Under the pieces are notes generated by a model. It worked only from the letters and a program-made list of their open reading frames with translations. It was not told the origin of the DNA and made no database searches. This document shows positions 46,986-59,580 of a DNA stretch of 64,000 nt, piece after piece. The stretch comes from Nectonema munidae (lineage: Eukaryota; Nematomorpha; Nectonematoida; Nectonematidae), in assembly GCA_030549495.1 (NCBI GenBank), contig JAUIRK010000365.1, positions 124,001-188,000 on the forward strand. Reading direction: 5' to 3'. The translations under genes and the position numbers were made by a program. Position 1 is the stretch's first letter, and every line of letters begins with the position of its first letter.

Positions 46986-49172
46986 CTTTAAGTTTTCAAA
47001 TTCGTATCTAATCTTAATTTTCATTATTGAAACCCTATATGAGGCAGGATAAAAAAGTGAGCAGAAGGCGGATTCTTTCCGCAATAGAAAAATCGAGAAG
47101 TGGGATAAAAGTGAGTGATGATATAAAAAATGTAATTTCTAGCCTATTTTAATTTATCATTAAAGTTTATTTAGAAATATTCCATTTTTAAGTAATTAAC
47201 AGTTTGCAGAAGTCAAAAGTGTAACTAATAATATTTATTCTCAACTGTTTACCAATTTTGTTGGTAGATTACACTTTCAAGCTTTCAAGAATAACTATAT
47301 ATAAATGGAATGCTGTTCTCACTACCTTTTTTTAAGTGTATACTTTATTGTTTTGGTGAAGAGATGGTTGGACAAGGTATCACAAATAGAGTTTACTTTA
47401 TTGAGATAAGGGCTGGCTCGACTTGCAGCGACTCTAAAATATTTTAGAGTACAGTCTCTGAAGATGATCAAGGGAAATTCCATCTCCCTCCAATAAAATT
47501 AAAAATGAAAATAGTTCCATTTTCACGTATAGCTATGGGTCTGCCTCTATAATCATATATTATTATATTTGATCAGCTTAAAGACCCTTGAAAAATTTTT
47601 CTGCTTAAGGTATACGAAAATTCATCAAAAAGAAAAGACGATGATTGGTTTTTGGAAAGCAGTGCCTGATAAAGGCTTAAATAATAAGAAGAGTCTCTCT
47701 TCAAGAACTTGAGCGCTTCCTTGATCAAGAAGATGTCTCTTCACAAAGAGAGAAGACAAAGGCAATAATCGGAAGTCTAATCACCCAACTTCGATCTTAT
47801 CCATGGATCAAAGACTTTCTCCACCTTCAATCCCTTGTCCACCCACACCAACAAAGTTAATGAGCATAATGGCAATTATTTCGCCCACTCGCATGACAAA
47901 GGTGTTTATGCTTGAGAAATTAAATTCATCGTGACAATGCCATTTTATAATGAAAAGCAAAACCCCTAATAACCCTACTCAACCCTATGATACCAATCTT
48001 CTACACCTTTGAGTGTTAAGCGCATCAGATTTTCCAGGCTTTGAGATGATCCTTGATACACACGATGTTAATTTGAGAATATTTTCATGGTGATTTATTA
48101 TTATTATGATTATAAAGCCAGCAAACAATGTAGAAGTGTGCATTGTTTGTTGGAGATGTTTTGTTGATTTGAGAACAAGTCTACCTGCCCGCACTTGATC
48201 TGCATGCGTGGTATATGTTTGCAAATACAGGGAAGCTATTGTTTTACCAAGATGCTTCTTGGGGAAAACCGCGTCTACCCAAAGAGATTCCCTTTACCAG
48301 ATAAGGATAAGTGAATGATGACTGATTTAATATAGTGTATGCTGAGTTCTATATGTTAAACCTACACCCCAACATAATGTCTATTTGTGTTTATGGGCAT
48401 ATCTAACAGTAGGTAGGCATTGTGTAGAAGAAATATCATTTTTATCTCTTACGCCCACATCCACCAAAGAAAGGAGCAAATGTGATACATATTTTGATTG
48501 TGAACAATGCTAAAACCGGCTTATGGACAATTAGTGAGTATGGCACGCCACACACGTATATATATATATATATATATACAATATACCTGAACTACTCTGG
48601 GGTCCCGTTTGTCGGCATAGCATAGAAAGAGGAGTCAGAACAAGTGCTTAATTCAGCATTCCTTCGCATCCGTCAAATTGCACACGCTAGAGAAGTATTT
48701 ACACTTCAAGACCGGCTTGCAGCTTCTTTTCCACGCGGAGTATTTTTTCGTGGTGGAAATTTCCTCTGGCGCAAGGGAATGCCTCTCTGGTTCGCTCAGT
48801 CCAAGACTTTGCATAAAGAGTGTGAAGGAGAGAGAACAAGAAAAACTTGTTGAATGTCTTTCACTTAGCTGTATTTAAATGTTTCATAATAACACCATAT
48901 AGCAGACTGGAACCCGAATAGGGTTAGACTACCAGAGATCCTTGTTTATAATATTCCTCTGGGATTTTGAAGAATTTTACGGTTTTCATTCATTTATTTT
49001 ATACCTCCAAAAAGGAATTTGAAAACTTTTTCCTTCAAATGTGATTTTAAATATTTCTTTTTTAGTTGAAAATTTCTCTTCCTACTCTTACGTTCTTTTC
49101 ACATTAGCTATTTGTGTATAAAGAATAGAAATGTTTGCTTCATGCCTTTTTTCGAGCCACATTCGTTTAGGT
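46986..49172. other. Gene-free stretch with a GC-balanced zone
   Basis: From about 47640 to 48900 the composition is clearly less AT-rich and words look conserved (for example ATAAAGCCAGCAAACAATG), yet there is no long ORF. The best frame, 48644-48853 (+, 69 codons), has no recognisable feature. Candidate regulatory or non-coding transcribed DNA. A (TA)n run lies at 48557-48580. Confidence 0.4.
48557..48580 (+). repeat. TA microsatellite
   Basis: About twelve TA units. Confidence 0.9.
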
Positions 49173-49370
49173 CAGCGTTTTTCAAACTTTCTTTACTGCG
49201 GCCCATAGCAAGAAGCACAATTTGTTTCGCGACCCATAATACTTAGGGGTAATAAGACAAACTCTGTTCACTATATAGGTTCATTTATTCAGCATTTTAT
49301 TCACTACTCGATTTATTTTCACGCGACCCAATGAATGATCGAGACGCGCAGTTTGAAAAAAGTTGGTCTG
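49173..49370. mobile_element. ~198 bp hAT-type MITE
   Basis: The left end CAGCGTTTTTCAAACTTTC and right end GTTTGAAAAAAGTTGGTCTG form inverted repeats. GCGGCCCA and GCGACCCA words near both ends are typical of hAT MITEs of the CAG...CAAACTTT type. No convincing target duplication, so the precise ends are uncertain. Confidence 0.7.
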
Positions 49371-50179
49371 GTTACCTCACTTAAAAATGTAGCAAACCCG
49401 AAAATACAGTCAAATGGGATACGTGTTTACGCATTCAAACGGAATTTTCCACGTATAATTTAAAACTTGAAAGTATATATATATTAATATTTTAAATAAC
49501 GATTTAGTTCTACTCCTTTGATACATCCAACTATGAATTTTCCTACCTCCTTCATTCCTATCTTTCATTTTCTGCCTTTGTTCTTAACTATATTACATAT
49601 ACAGTGGCGTGTTTGAGGTCCAACGGGGTATATAGGAACAATAACAGCTGGTGAAAGCTCGGGCGTAGAAAAATGAGGAAGAAGTTTTCCCAGATAAATC
49701 ACAATAGCAAATTATAGCATTGCAGCATGTGATTTTTAGAATATAGCAAATTATACTCAGTTAATTACACCTTTTTTATAATAAAAAAAAAAGTAAGTAA
49801 AAAAACTGACTTTCTGGATCAGGAAGCCTCAAATTGTTAGGGGAGGAGGGACTTTTCAAATCTTAAGTTGCTTACGTGGTTGCTTAGAACTTTTTTTTTA
49901 TTTAATAATTTTTGATTAAAGTATAAATATTATAATTATATTAAAAATAATTAAATCAACTCAAATGATTCTTACTTCTTTAGAAAAAGGGAGAAATGAA
50001 GGCGATGTTTACAATTCCGGAAATTTGCAAAAGATCCATATGAGGCCTGAGGGTTGCTTTGCAAGTTGCTCAATTTTTTAACTGATTTGATGCTGAACAC
50101 TTAGAAACTCGGCCATACTTATAAAAAAAGGTGTAGTTAGATATTAAGTCAGTACGATAATTAATTTATATTTAGAAGT
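49371..50179. other. AT-rich, no gene seen
   Basis: CAGTGGCGTGTTTGAGG at 49602 resembles one hAT-MITE terminus; the partner end was not found. Confidence 0.35.
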
Positions 50180-50730
50180 TTATGTAAAATTGAGGATTTT
50201 TGTAAATTGAGTAAAAATAGGTTGTTCAAACCTATATGAAAATTGCATCTAAAAATAATAACTTCAAATAATGAGATATTTGAGTTTTCATAAGACGAAA
50301 TATCACACGTGTAAAAACTTGAGATGACTCCAATGGAAGTAACCTTGAGGTAGATTGTTCTAATATTTAATTGAAGATTTAATGAAATAAGTTTTTCTAA
50401 AAATGTCATGATGAAAGTCTACTTCAAGTTTTAAGGAATTACATCGAGAAATACGTGATGCCATTGGAGGTAAAACATTTCTTTGTATGTCAATATTTTT
50501 CTTCAGTATATTATTATGAATAGTTATCATTTTTTGTCTTTTAATTCTATAAAGAAAAGCTAACCCAACTACTTTTTAGTGAATTTTCTTGGAACTCTCT
50601 CAAGGTTCCTCAATTCAAGCTTGTTGTGAGGGTCAGTAATTATATTGCCATATTCCAATATTGGTGAGAAATATTTTTTTAATGTTTTACTATCTTATTT
50701 ACCTGCTTAAATTGTAATATTACTACTTAC
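50180..50730 (-). mobile_element. LINE fragment, RT C-terminal part
   Basis: On the - strand reads KTLKKYFSPILEYGNIITDP, LRNLERVPRKFTKK (50690-50575), NILKKNIDIQRNVLPP (about 50500) and FRKTYFIKSSIKY.NNLPQ (about 50400-50350; the dot marks a stop in place of Trp). Same order of motifs as the LINE at 16798 (PILEYGNVIY, NILKKNM). Decayed. The 3' tail is not clear. Confidence 0.7.
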
Positions 50731-50997
50731 CATTTTTTTAGATAGTAATGGGTCTGGATACATAGTAAAAATTAACTTTGCTATTGTGGTATATTAAACA
50801 TTACTCCTTAATTTTAATAAAATTTCACAAAAAACTCGTAACCGAATTAATTAGAATCTCTGAAAATTAGAACTCTCTGAAACCAAAACATCGTGATCAT
50901 TTTGGGATTGAAGTAATTGATTTTACACAATATAACAGGATTAATTAACGTTAATAAACGAGTTAATTTGTGAGTTAGCTAACTAGTTAAGTAAAGA

Positions 50998-51144
50998 GTA
51001 TACATGAGTATAGCGTGGGTATCTTCATCGAGAAGACACAATTGCACCGCTTGTATCGAACTTTCAGGAATGTAGGCTTGATGCGGGATCGAACCCAGGA
51101 CCTTGAGTATCAAAACGCAGTATCTAACCAAACTTACTCACGTC
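50998..51144 (-). mobile_element. tRNA-derived SINE, copy 2
   Basis: On the - strand: an A-box-like TTTGGTTAGATACTGCG, a B box GGTTCGATCCC, then a tRNA-unrelated body ATCAAGCCTACATTCC ... TTCGATACAAGCGGTGCAA ... CTTCTCGATGAAG. It aligns over its whole length with the copy at 59433. The promoter boxes make it an RNA polymerase III-type SINE. Confidence 0.85.
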
Positions 51145-53480
51145 CTTTTTTTTATTTATAATAAGTAATAAATAAACGAATATTTTTAAACGAACAAGTG
51201 CCAGTACTAAATTGTAATATAATCACATTTTCAGGACCAAAAATACTGAGAAATTTGCTATTTTTAGGCTTTAATAAGACGGATAAATAATACGTGGATT
51301 AAACGACCAATATAATTCCATATGCCTAAATGCGTGTATCAATTATATCATCTTTACCATATGTGTAGCAAGAATGATAATTACGTTTTTTTAGTGTTTT
51401 GGAATGCATACAACACATGTTGGACTTGCTTTAACATTTGTACTGATATATATATATATATTTTTTTTTATAATCGCATTTTTTATTTATGTATATATAT
51501 AGGCACTAAATTTTCTTATCACTTCCTTTTTGTCGGTCTTCTTTCAAAAGAAAATCATATGTTCAAATTATCCAAAATTTGTACATCTTTTTCGTGCTTT
51601 CTTTGTACTTATATTCTCTCTCTTTTTTCAGCAAACATTTGCCAAAACACGTAAAAAACATGAAATAAATCAAAGAAGAGGTGAGAGTCCTAGTATTTTA
51701 ATTTGATTCATCTTTCTACACGCACACTCACACACACACACACACACGTCACAAAGTATAAAGAATCAAAAGCGCAAATCGAAGACTTATGTTTGGTGTT
51801 ATATATATAGTCTCTTTATGTCTGCCACTAAATCCGATTTCGCGTGATTTGAAGGCCGTTTCTTCGTCTTAGTCTGAAGAATCTTCGAGTCTTGGATTTC
51901 ATATCTACCACCGTCACTTTTCGCGCATAAAAGAATGTAGTATACAATAAGATGTAATTATTGACAACATCTTCAAGCAACCACAGCATACAAAATCTCT
52001 AACTCACTCAAATTTCAAAAAAGTTTTCGCCCTATGGCTTCCACATGTGTGTTTTTCGATCACCCCTACTATTTGTTTAAATGTTTAAAACCAAAAGTGT
52101 GTCTGAATTTTGAATTTCCTTAAAAATCTTACCATCTTATAATAAGTATATTCTAATAAAATATAAAAAAAGTCCATAAAAAATCTTTTTGATTTAAGTT
52201 CAATTTTGTGATGAAAGCACTAAACATCTTCTCAATTAACGGACCAAAATGACTTTAGGGTGCAGGAATTGCAGTTTTTTCGGTCGTCCCCTGCATTAGG
52301 TTAAAATACACGAAACGTACAAAATAATCACCATATGTCATAATAATATGTCATAAGTCATAATAGTGACATCCTCTTTAAACATATTGTTTTCTAAAGT
52401 ATTTGAATATATTTTAACTGAACTTGATATTAGGTTTGCTCCGCCATGTTATATCTTAACCCGGTTTTTTTAATATTAAATAAAAATAAAATAAATATGC
52501 TGAATTTGTGATTTTTAATTGAAATTATAAACTTTTGTTTGGTTAAAATTTATTGAAAAACTTATAGATTTAAACATTTTTCAAACTTTACTTCTAAAAA
52601 AATTGTCAACTTTTTGGAAGCAAGATCAGTTCCAAATTACTGAGTGTACCAGATCACTGATTACAGATGGATTAATGATAATAGTCAGCGTGTATCTTAA
52701 GAAAATTTACGTTATAGGAAATAGTAACAAAGTAAAATTTTCTTTTGGACCAAGGAAAATATAGAATAAAACACAATCTATCTTAATTGAAAAAGAAAGC
52801 CTGCCCTTTGAATAATAACTTAGACATGTAAATTATATTTGCTTTATTTCTTATCACTTGAGACATTGCTTGAAGAATCCTCCACAAACTTATTTCACAA
52901 TAATCAAAGCTTTGATAAAAGATTTGTTACAGCATGAGTGAATGTGCGTCCTAACGTATGTTGATCTCTCTGCAAATTTCCATTACTTCCTTTCGCATTT
53001 TTACTTTTTCAGAAATTTAAATATGCAGAAGTATTGTTTTGAGTTGAAAAAAAAGAATTCATCGCCCTTTTCTCTTCCTGAAAATGTCGTTGGAAAAAAA
53101 GTTTCTTGAAGTTCATTTTTTGATTGGATAGATGTAAGCACATTTACTTGTATCAATAAAACAAAACACTGTGAAACAAATCAAATAGTAATTGATTACA
53201 TTATACTTATTTTTATATAAAAATAATTTGTAAGAAAATTAGTATATTATACAGACATATTATTCCATTGAGAAAAAAATAGTTATATTAAACAAGTAAG
53301 TTTCGTAAATTGTTGAAATAGGTTAGTTTAACTAGAATTAGTAAAAATTGAAAATTTAATGCTGTAATAAAATAATCAAGGATTTTACAATTATAGTTAT
53401 CAATTAATTACAAACCTTTATATTTATTTGAATGTTTTACTTTGAATAGTTTAATTCTATTTTTTCGTTTAAAATATATA
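51145..53480. other. Gene-free stretch
   Basis: A (CA)n microsatellite lies at 51729-51749. The area 51660-52100 is less AT-rich, with no ORF that I can assign. The 110-codon + frame at 51322-51654 is low-complexity and probably chance. Confidence 0.4.
51729..51749 (+). repeat. CA microsatellite
   Basis: About ten CA units. Confidence 0.9.
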
Positions 53481-53552
53481 CCAAGTCTTTGGAAATCGAA
53501 CCGAGATCATCTGAATCACTACACTACGCTCTTACCACTAGGACATTTGCTG
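53481..53552 (-). pseudogene. tRNA-like sequence (tRNA relic or SINE head)
   Basis: On the - strand: TCCTAGTGGTAAGAGCG (A-box region) and CGGTTCGATTTCC (B box), with CAAATGT and AGACTTG at the ends that pair at about five of seven positions. The T stem is poor and the middle does not fold into a normal anticodon arm. It differs from the SINE at 50998 and 59433. Confidence 0.5.
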
Positions 53553-55881
53553 ACGATTAAATAAATAATGGAATAAAATTTAACTAGCTTTAGTTAGTAT
53601 TATTAGCTAAGTGATCGTATTTACAAATTACGTTATTAATTTAATTAGTAAATTAAATTTACTATTAATATACGTATACTACCATATACGTGTTATGATG
53701 AAATTCCCCATGCAAAAGAATCCATTGTTTTCAAAATTACCAGATGTTGAAATAATTATTTATCTTATATTTACTTTGAAGATTAATTTCTTAAAAAGTC
53801 TATCTCCAATCAAATATATTACAAATAAGCGTCCATTTAAATGAGTGTATGTTTGCATCTGTATTTTGTATATAATTAATTTGAATTTGTTTCTTTTATT
53901 CACATCGATTCAATAGTATCCTATATTGAACTATCCATAAACAATTGATTTGGACTAAATATAGTAAAGAGTTTGGAGAATTTTAATCCTTCTTGAGGCA
54001 CTGATATGATTTTTGTCTACTTCTAATCCGACAATTTACTATTCGACATTTTTTTTCAGTAAATAATAAGATTTATTGATTTTTTTGTATTTTTTTTTAA
54101 ATATTTTTAATCTGACCTGATTATTATTGCTGTAACTGTAGAAGTCGGATTAACCAATCATATCTGAATACCAAACAGACAAATTGACCGTTGGACATTA
54201 TACAAACATATATGTATACTCATTTTTCTCAAATATTGAAATAAACTCCAATACTTATATTTTTAAATTTTTTCCCATTTATGTTCATTGAATAGATTGA
54301 AGTGAAAAAAGATAAAAAAATTAAAAAAAATATTCATAACGTCATTTTGACAAGAATGTAAAGTGAGATATTCATCATTTTTTTTCCTTTTTTTTTATTA
54401 AAAAGTTCATTATCAAAATCAAAGATATGAAAAATGTGATCAATTTATTTTATTAATAAAGAGATATTGGAATTTGGCTTGATGAAATAGAACTCAATGC
54501 TCAACATGACCCCTTAGTAATTGTAGTGTATAGCTCTTTAGCATATTAACAGCCATAAAGTAAAGAAACAAAATATATATAAGTATATAACCGGATTCAT
54601 ATAATGAGTGTTCTTTCAAACTCCATAAGCTTCACTCTATTATTAAGATATTATATACTTATATGCTTGTTTTAGTGCAAATTCTAAAAATATTCTTTTT
54701 TTCACAAAATGTTTAACGGACTGATCGATTTACTGAAAGACTGAAAAAACTATTTTTGGAAAACCTTTCTCTGCTAGACGAAGACACTTTACCTGCATCA
54801 ACTGAATAAAAATGGGCTAAATTTGTTTAAAAAAATATCTTTCTTCATATTAGATTAGAGGAATCACTTTCTTAAAAATAATTTGGGCTGCATTTTCTTC
54901 ATATGAACATTTTGGGAGCAAAGATTTTCCATATGTTACATTGAAAGTGATACTTTATGTTATCGACAGAAAAATGTAATTAAGATATCCCAGCGAAACA
55001 AATGGGACCTCGAGTCTTTCATTTAAGTTGACATTGAATATGCATCTAGCATAAATTTGCTTTAATCCAATTGAAATACATTAATCGTCTTTTTTTTCTT
55101 TTCTTCTTTCAAATTTACACATTCATCAATCAAGTTCACCATGACGAGGTAGAGAAGGATGCAAAAGTCAAGATTAAAAGTATTACTTTTCTATTTCAAG
55201 TGCACTGTTCTTGCAAGTTCGACGAACTGAGATTGGACTGTACTTAAGTTTAGTGAAGTTTACACTTTTTAGCAATGGATCATCTACTTCGAAATAAATT
55301 TAATATGAGCTGGCTCTAACCAAAAACGTATGAACTTGCTTTTCAGTGAAGAAAACGATTCTCTTAAACCGTGTTCAACCAAATTTAGTGATTTATGGGG
55401 AGAGTAAGATGATTTTTAAATGCACACAGCATGCCTAAACCACGAAACTTGTTTAAACGAAACATTTGTTCGCCTCTCAAGACATATAATACGTTTTGCT
55501 TTTGAATGTGCGAAGAGAAAGACAGAGAATACATAAATCGCTTTGGGCCACCGTGAAATCATAATCGTTTACTTCGTCTTTTTAAGAAGTTAAGATAGGG
55601 GAAGTGCCGCCAAAGAATTAATCACATTTCGTTGAAGCAGTGCCTTTGATAAAAAGAATGCGAATTGCGACAAAGGGTTTTTCTTGTCTTGTGAAAAACG
55701 CGTATGTCTTGGAATTTCAAGAGGTATATATACACATACACTAATAGCTCAGGCAGAAAACACGAAATTTCGTTATCTTACGAGTCTAAAAAGTTTCTTT
55801 GTCGAAAATATTAATCATAATTAATGCATGATGCATCCGTCATCCATCATATCTCATTTTCATACCCGTTCATCATTTTCT

Positions 55882-55907
55882 TCATCATCATCATCATCAT
55901 CATCATT
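55882..55907 (+). repeat. TCA microsatellite
   Basis: Eight or so TCA units. Confidence 0.9.
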
Positions 55908-56817
55908 GTAAATCACCATTAAAACACTCTTTTTCACTTTAGATTTCGGTGATAATGTTTTAGTTATTGATTCAACATTTTCAAAACCTGCTAATACCTA
56001 GATACTCCAACCCCAACCCCAACCAAAAAGCGTGTCACAAGAAAGTGTGAGTTCCAAAAAAATTAATGCAAATATATTTGATCTTGATCGATTGCAATCT
56101 GAGTATCTTAGAGTTGAAATAATTCCTTTTTTAAACCCAATTCTTTATATATATCTTATCGCGCTATCGCGTATAGCATTGATTTGGATTTGGATCAAAG
56201 CAGCAATGCTTTAAAATCTGTGGATGGTGATTGCTATTTTCATCTATCAATCACACACTTCGATATCCTATATATTTAAATTTTGAATTATAACATATTG
56301 TTCTATAAAACTTAGCGTGGTGTGTCTATCGCGTATCTGAGATTGTGGTGATTGAGGAAAAAATGATAGAGATGTGGAAAAGGGCGGTATCACTTTGAGT
56401 TCCTTTACCACGAATACACACACACTCATATTGCATCAAATATTTAACATGGCGGCTTTTCATTTAATTTTCCTCTGCCTTCAAACACACATTCACACTT
56501 TTCTCGCCCTCCCAAAGGACTTCTTTTCCAGCTTTCTTATGTGGCCAAGTTAAAATGCTTTGGCTGTGTTATGCGAGAGTGTGGAAGAGAGGATTTTGAT
56601 TAAGTCTCCACTTAAAAATGCGTTTGCACTAATACTGAGGCATATTTTACACGCTCTTTAAATCGTATCTCATCTTCATTTAATATCATCATCATCATTA
56701 TTATTATTATTTTGATTTTCATTTTGATTTTTACTAAAAAAGTGGTATAAACGCTGGCAACAACATCAGCATAATAAGTGAATCCAAGAGTAGTGAGTCA
56801 GTTGCATTGATTTACTC

Positions 56818-56860
56818 ATACACACACACACACACACATAGATAGATAGATATAGATATA
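56818..56860 (+). repeat. CA/GATA compound microsatellite
   Basis: A CA run directly followed by GATA/TAGATA units. Confidence 0.9.
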
Positions 56861-57245
56861 TACAAAAGATCAATCCTTTTTTCTCGAATGTTTCATTGTT
56901 TTATCGTTCTTTTCTTCGTTCCTCCGCTCATAACATTGCCGAATTCTAAAGAGTTGCTCTGATTTGAACCCAAACTAAAATTAAAGTCTTCTAAAATTTT
57001 ATGCATGTAAAAATTATGAAGAGCACATATGTTTTGTCCGTTCGTGTATATGATGATGTTATGATTCTTTCTGAGTAATAATAATATAATATTGGCACTA
57101 TGAATATCCCATTTTCCGCCCCACTCTTTATAAAACATATCTTCTAGTGTACACTGGCATACGCCGGAAAAATACGTTTATTTTGGCATGACTCAATTTC
57201 CTAATTAAGATATGCGTTGAAAAAGAAAACCTCCATTTCCCAAAC

Positions 57246-57526
57246 CAGTGGCGAATCCAAGGGGGGCTATAATAAGCTAGCCCCCCGCCTATGAAAAATG
57301 GCTTCGAAAATTACCCTTACTAATGTATACCCTTACATGTATAAAAAATTAATTTTTGCAATTTATTCATCGAAAAATTATGTTAAAAATATGAAAACAT
57401 AGGTAATTAGTGATTCTAAAAGATATAATACTGCTATCTTATTCTCTGAAGACTTTTAGCAAAATTGCAAAAAAATTAAATAGATTTTGGCCCCGCCCCT
57501 ATAAGAAATTTCTGGATCCGCCACTG
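57246..57526 (+). mobile_element. hAT-type MITE, CAGTGGCGGATCC family, copy 2 (281 bp)
   Basis: Ends CAGTGGCGAATCC and GGATCCGCCACTG, flanked on both sides by TCCCAAAC (57238-57245 and 57527-57534), a perfect 8 bp hAT target duplication. Highly similar to 44940-45229 in inverted orientation, so this copy marks the true insertion site. Confidence 0.93.
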
Positions 57527-57705
57527 TCCCAAACAATTAACAATTTGAAGAAAGCACAACTCATTTTTTTCGCTAAATATAAATGTTTCAAAAAGAAAGT
57601 TTATTTATTTTATCTTTAGAAGCTAAATTTAATTATCATTTGTGTTTTATCTTTTTTTTATATACATAGTGATTGTGTGATTAATTTTTCCTTAATTTTT
57701 AGATC
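57527..57705 (+). repeat. 179 bp flank shared with 44761-44939 (inverted)
   Basis: From TCCCAAACAATTAACAATT to CCTTAATTTTTAGATCC. Similarity to the other locus ends here, next to CTTTCCAAAATAATC. Confidence 0.85.
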
Positions 57706-59432
57706 CTTTCCAAAATAATCTCAAAAATGTTTGTTTTATTTAATTAAACGTTCTTTTATGAATTACGAATCAGGAGATAAGGATCAAACAATCATAGAGG
57801 GATGGAACTAGACATTTTTAGTAGTATAGGAAGTTAATCAATCTTTATTCACGATATCCTATTATAAAGTATACCCTTGTTTTAGTCTTCATATTTTAAT
57901 TAAATTACAAATGTAAAGTTATCTAAAATTAAATCAAAAGCATACCACAATAATAAGTTTCATTTTTTGAAAATTTTGAAATTTCAATATGAATTTAAGT
58001 CGAAATTAAATATATTAAGGCGATAATATGAGCAAGAAAGTTTGCCAAGTGATATTTTCTCAAATTTTACAGCATATAAATAGAATCGTGATTTATCAAT
58101 TCCAACAAAAGAACAATCAATTGATCTATTTTTTTAGGTCCATCAGTGGAAACGAGGAGTAAATATATAGGAAATACAAGTCATGGAAAAATAATGAAAT
58201 ACCATATGTTGTTGGTTAAATATGATACGCTGCATGTTAGAAAAATAAATTTTCTCAAAAAGTGATTTATTATACTCATTATTATTAATAAGCTTTGCAA
58301 ATCACAGAGTAAAGTATTTGGAAATATTCGTCGTAAAGATGTGCTGATTTGTTTGATTTAAATAAACCAAACTATTTGCCTTTTTTCGGATTCCATTTTG
58401 GCAATAAAATCATCTATAAGCATCACTTTTCCCTTTTCTCATTTCTTATATATTGAGTGTTGGCTCATAATCAATAATGTATGCTCATTTGTCTTTTCTG
58501 ATTCCGTTTTTTCCTTAAAGAGGTCTTAGGAGATTCAGAATACGTAAATTGTGGGCCATGACTAAAGACCTTTTGATTGCTGATTATTGCACTCAAATCG
58601 AACAAAAACAAGTTGTTACATGAAGATTAGCTTCTTTGACAGGTTATAAAGATGTTTTTTTTTACCATTTGTGAGATTTAGCTGCCATCAAAGTTCAATT
58701 TTGTATTCTGTTGTAATATGCGACTACTAAATTGTTGAATGCTATATGCGCTCGCTGATTTTCAAAATGTGGTGAAATTAATGCCAGTGATAAAAATTCT
58801 TGGATATATTAAATTTAATATTTGGAAGAATTTGACTTGGAAGCATTTGTATCATTTCTGTCAATTTGTAAAGCCTTTTTAAAAATTTTGCACCCTTTTC
58901 AAATAAGTATATATTTTTTGTTTATATTTTCTCATTTTCATATCTTGCATATTCGCTAACTAGCCTAGGCTATTTTTATAATTTAGACGAATCATCATCC
59001 AGTTGCTTATTAGCAACTTCATTATTAGCTAGATTTCAGCTTTCAAATTTTTCAGGTTCATCAATGATAAAAAAAAATCCTCATTTGGCAATTCTTCAAC
59101 AACAAATATGGAGCAATTGAATAAAGATTTTCAGCCTTTGCAGAAATGCCAAAACACCATTTTATACATATAAGAAAAAATGTGTTTTTAAAAATTTTGA
59201 ATGAAGCCAAATTTAAATTTCGTTTATTTCAACACTTCGTATCAAATCATTACTCCCTTTCTTACTCTTACTATTTATACCTCTCTTTTTCTCTTTCGCA
59301 AAGGTGGACAGTTTTGGCCGGACCTTGAAAATGAAAAAACTTAGATGTCCTGAGCATTCTTTGATTCAACTTTAAGATATAAGCATTTATATCTTCTCAT
59401 ATGCTATAATTTCTTAAAATGTAAACACTATG
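57706..59432. other. AT-rich, no gene seen
   Basis: No exon, repeat boundary or transposon motif recognised. Confidence 0.5.
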
Positions 59433-59580
59433 ACATTGTCGGTTGGTTAGATGCTGGATTCGATAACTCAAGGTCTTGGGTTCGATCCAGGATCAAGCCT
59501 GCTTTCCACATTGTTCGATACAAGCGTCGCAAGTGTTCCTTCTCGATGAAAGCACCCCAGGTACCCATGTTTGCAACGTT
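59433..59580 (+). mobile_element. tRNA-derived SINE, copy 1
   Basis: A-box region GGTTGGTTAGATGCTGG, B box GGGTTCGATCC, then the body ATCAAGCCTGCTTTCC ... TTCGATACAAGCGTCGCAA ... CTTCTCGATGAAAGC. The body is shared with 50998-51144. The 3' limit and the target duplication are not clear. Confidence 0.85.

Larger units (their letters stand above)
53561..57237. other. Gene-free stretch with a GC-balanced, microsatellite-rich zone
   Basis: AT-rich to about 55000, then more balanced to 57150 with microsatellites (TCA at 55882-55907; CA then GATA at 56818-56860; CCAACC at 56008-56024). No credible ORF. Possible regulatory landscape of a neighbouring gene outside the window. Confidence 0.4.

Noticed and set aside
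51322-51654. 110-codon + strand frame rich in Phe, Tyr, Ile and Cys
   Set aside because: Low-complexity AT-driven translation spanning simple repeats; no domain.
59443-59500. Functional tRNA gene
   Set aside because: Promoter boxes are present but the cloverleaf does not form, and a second copy shares a non-tRNA body, so it is a SINE.
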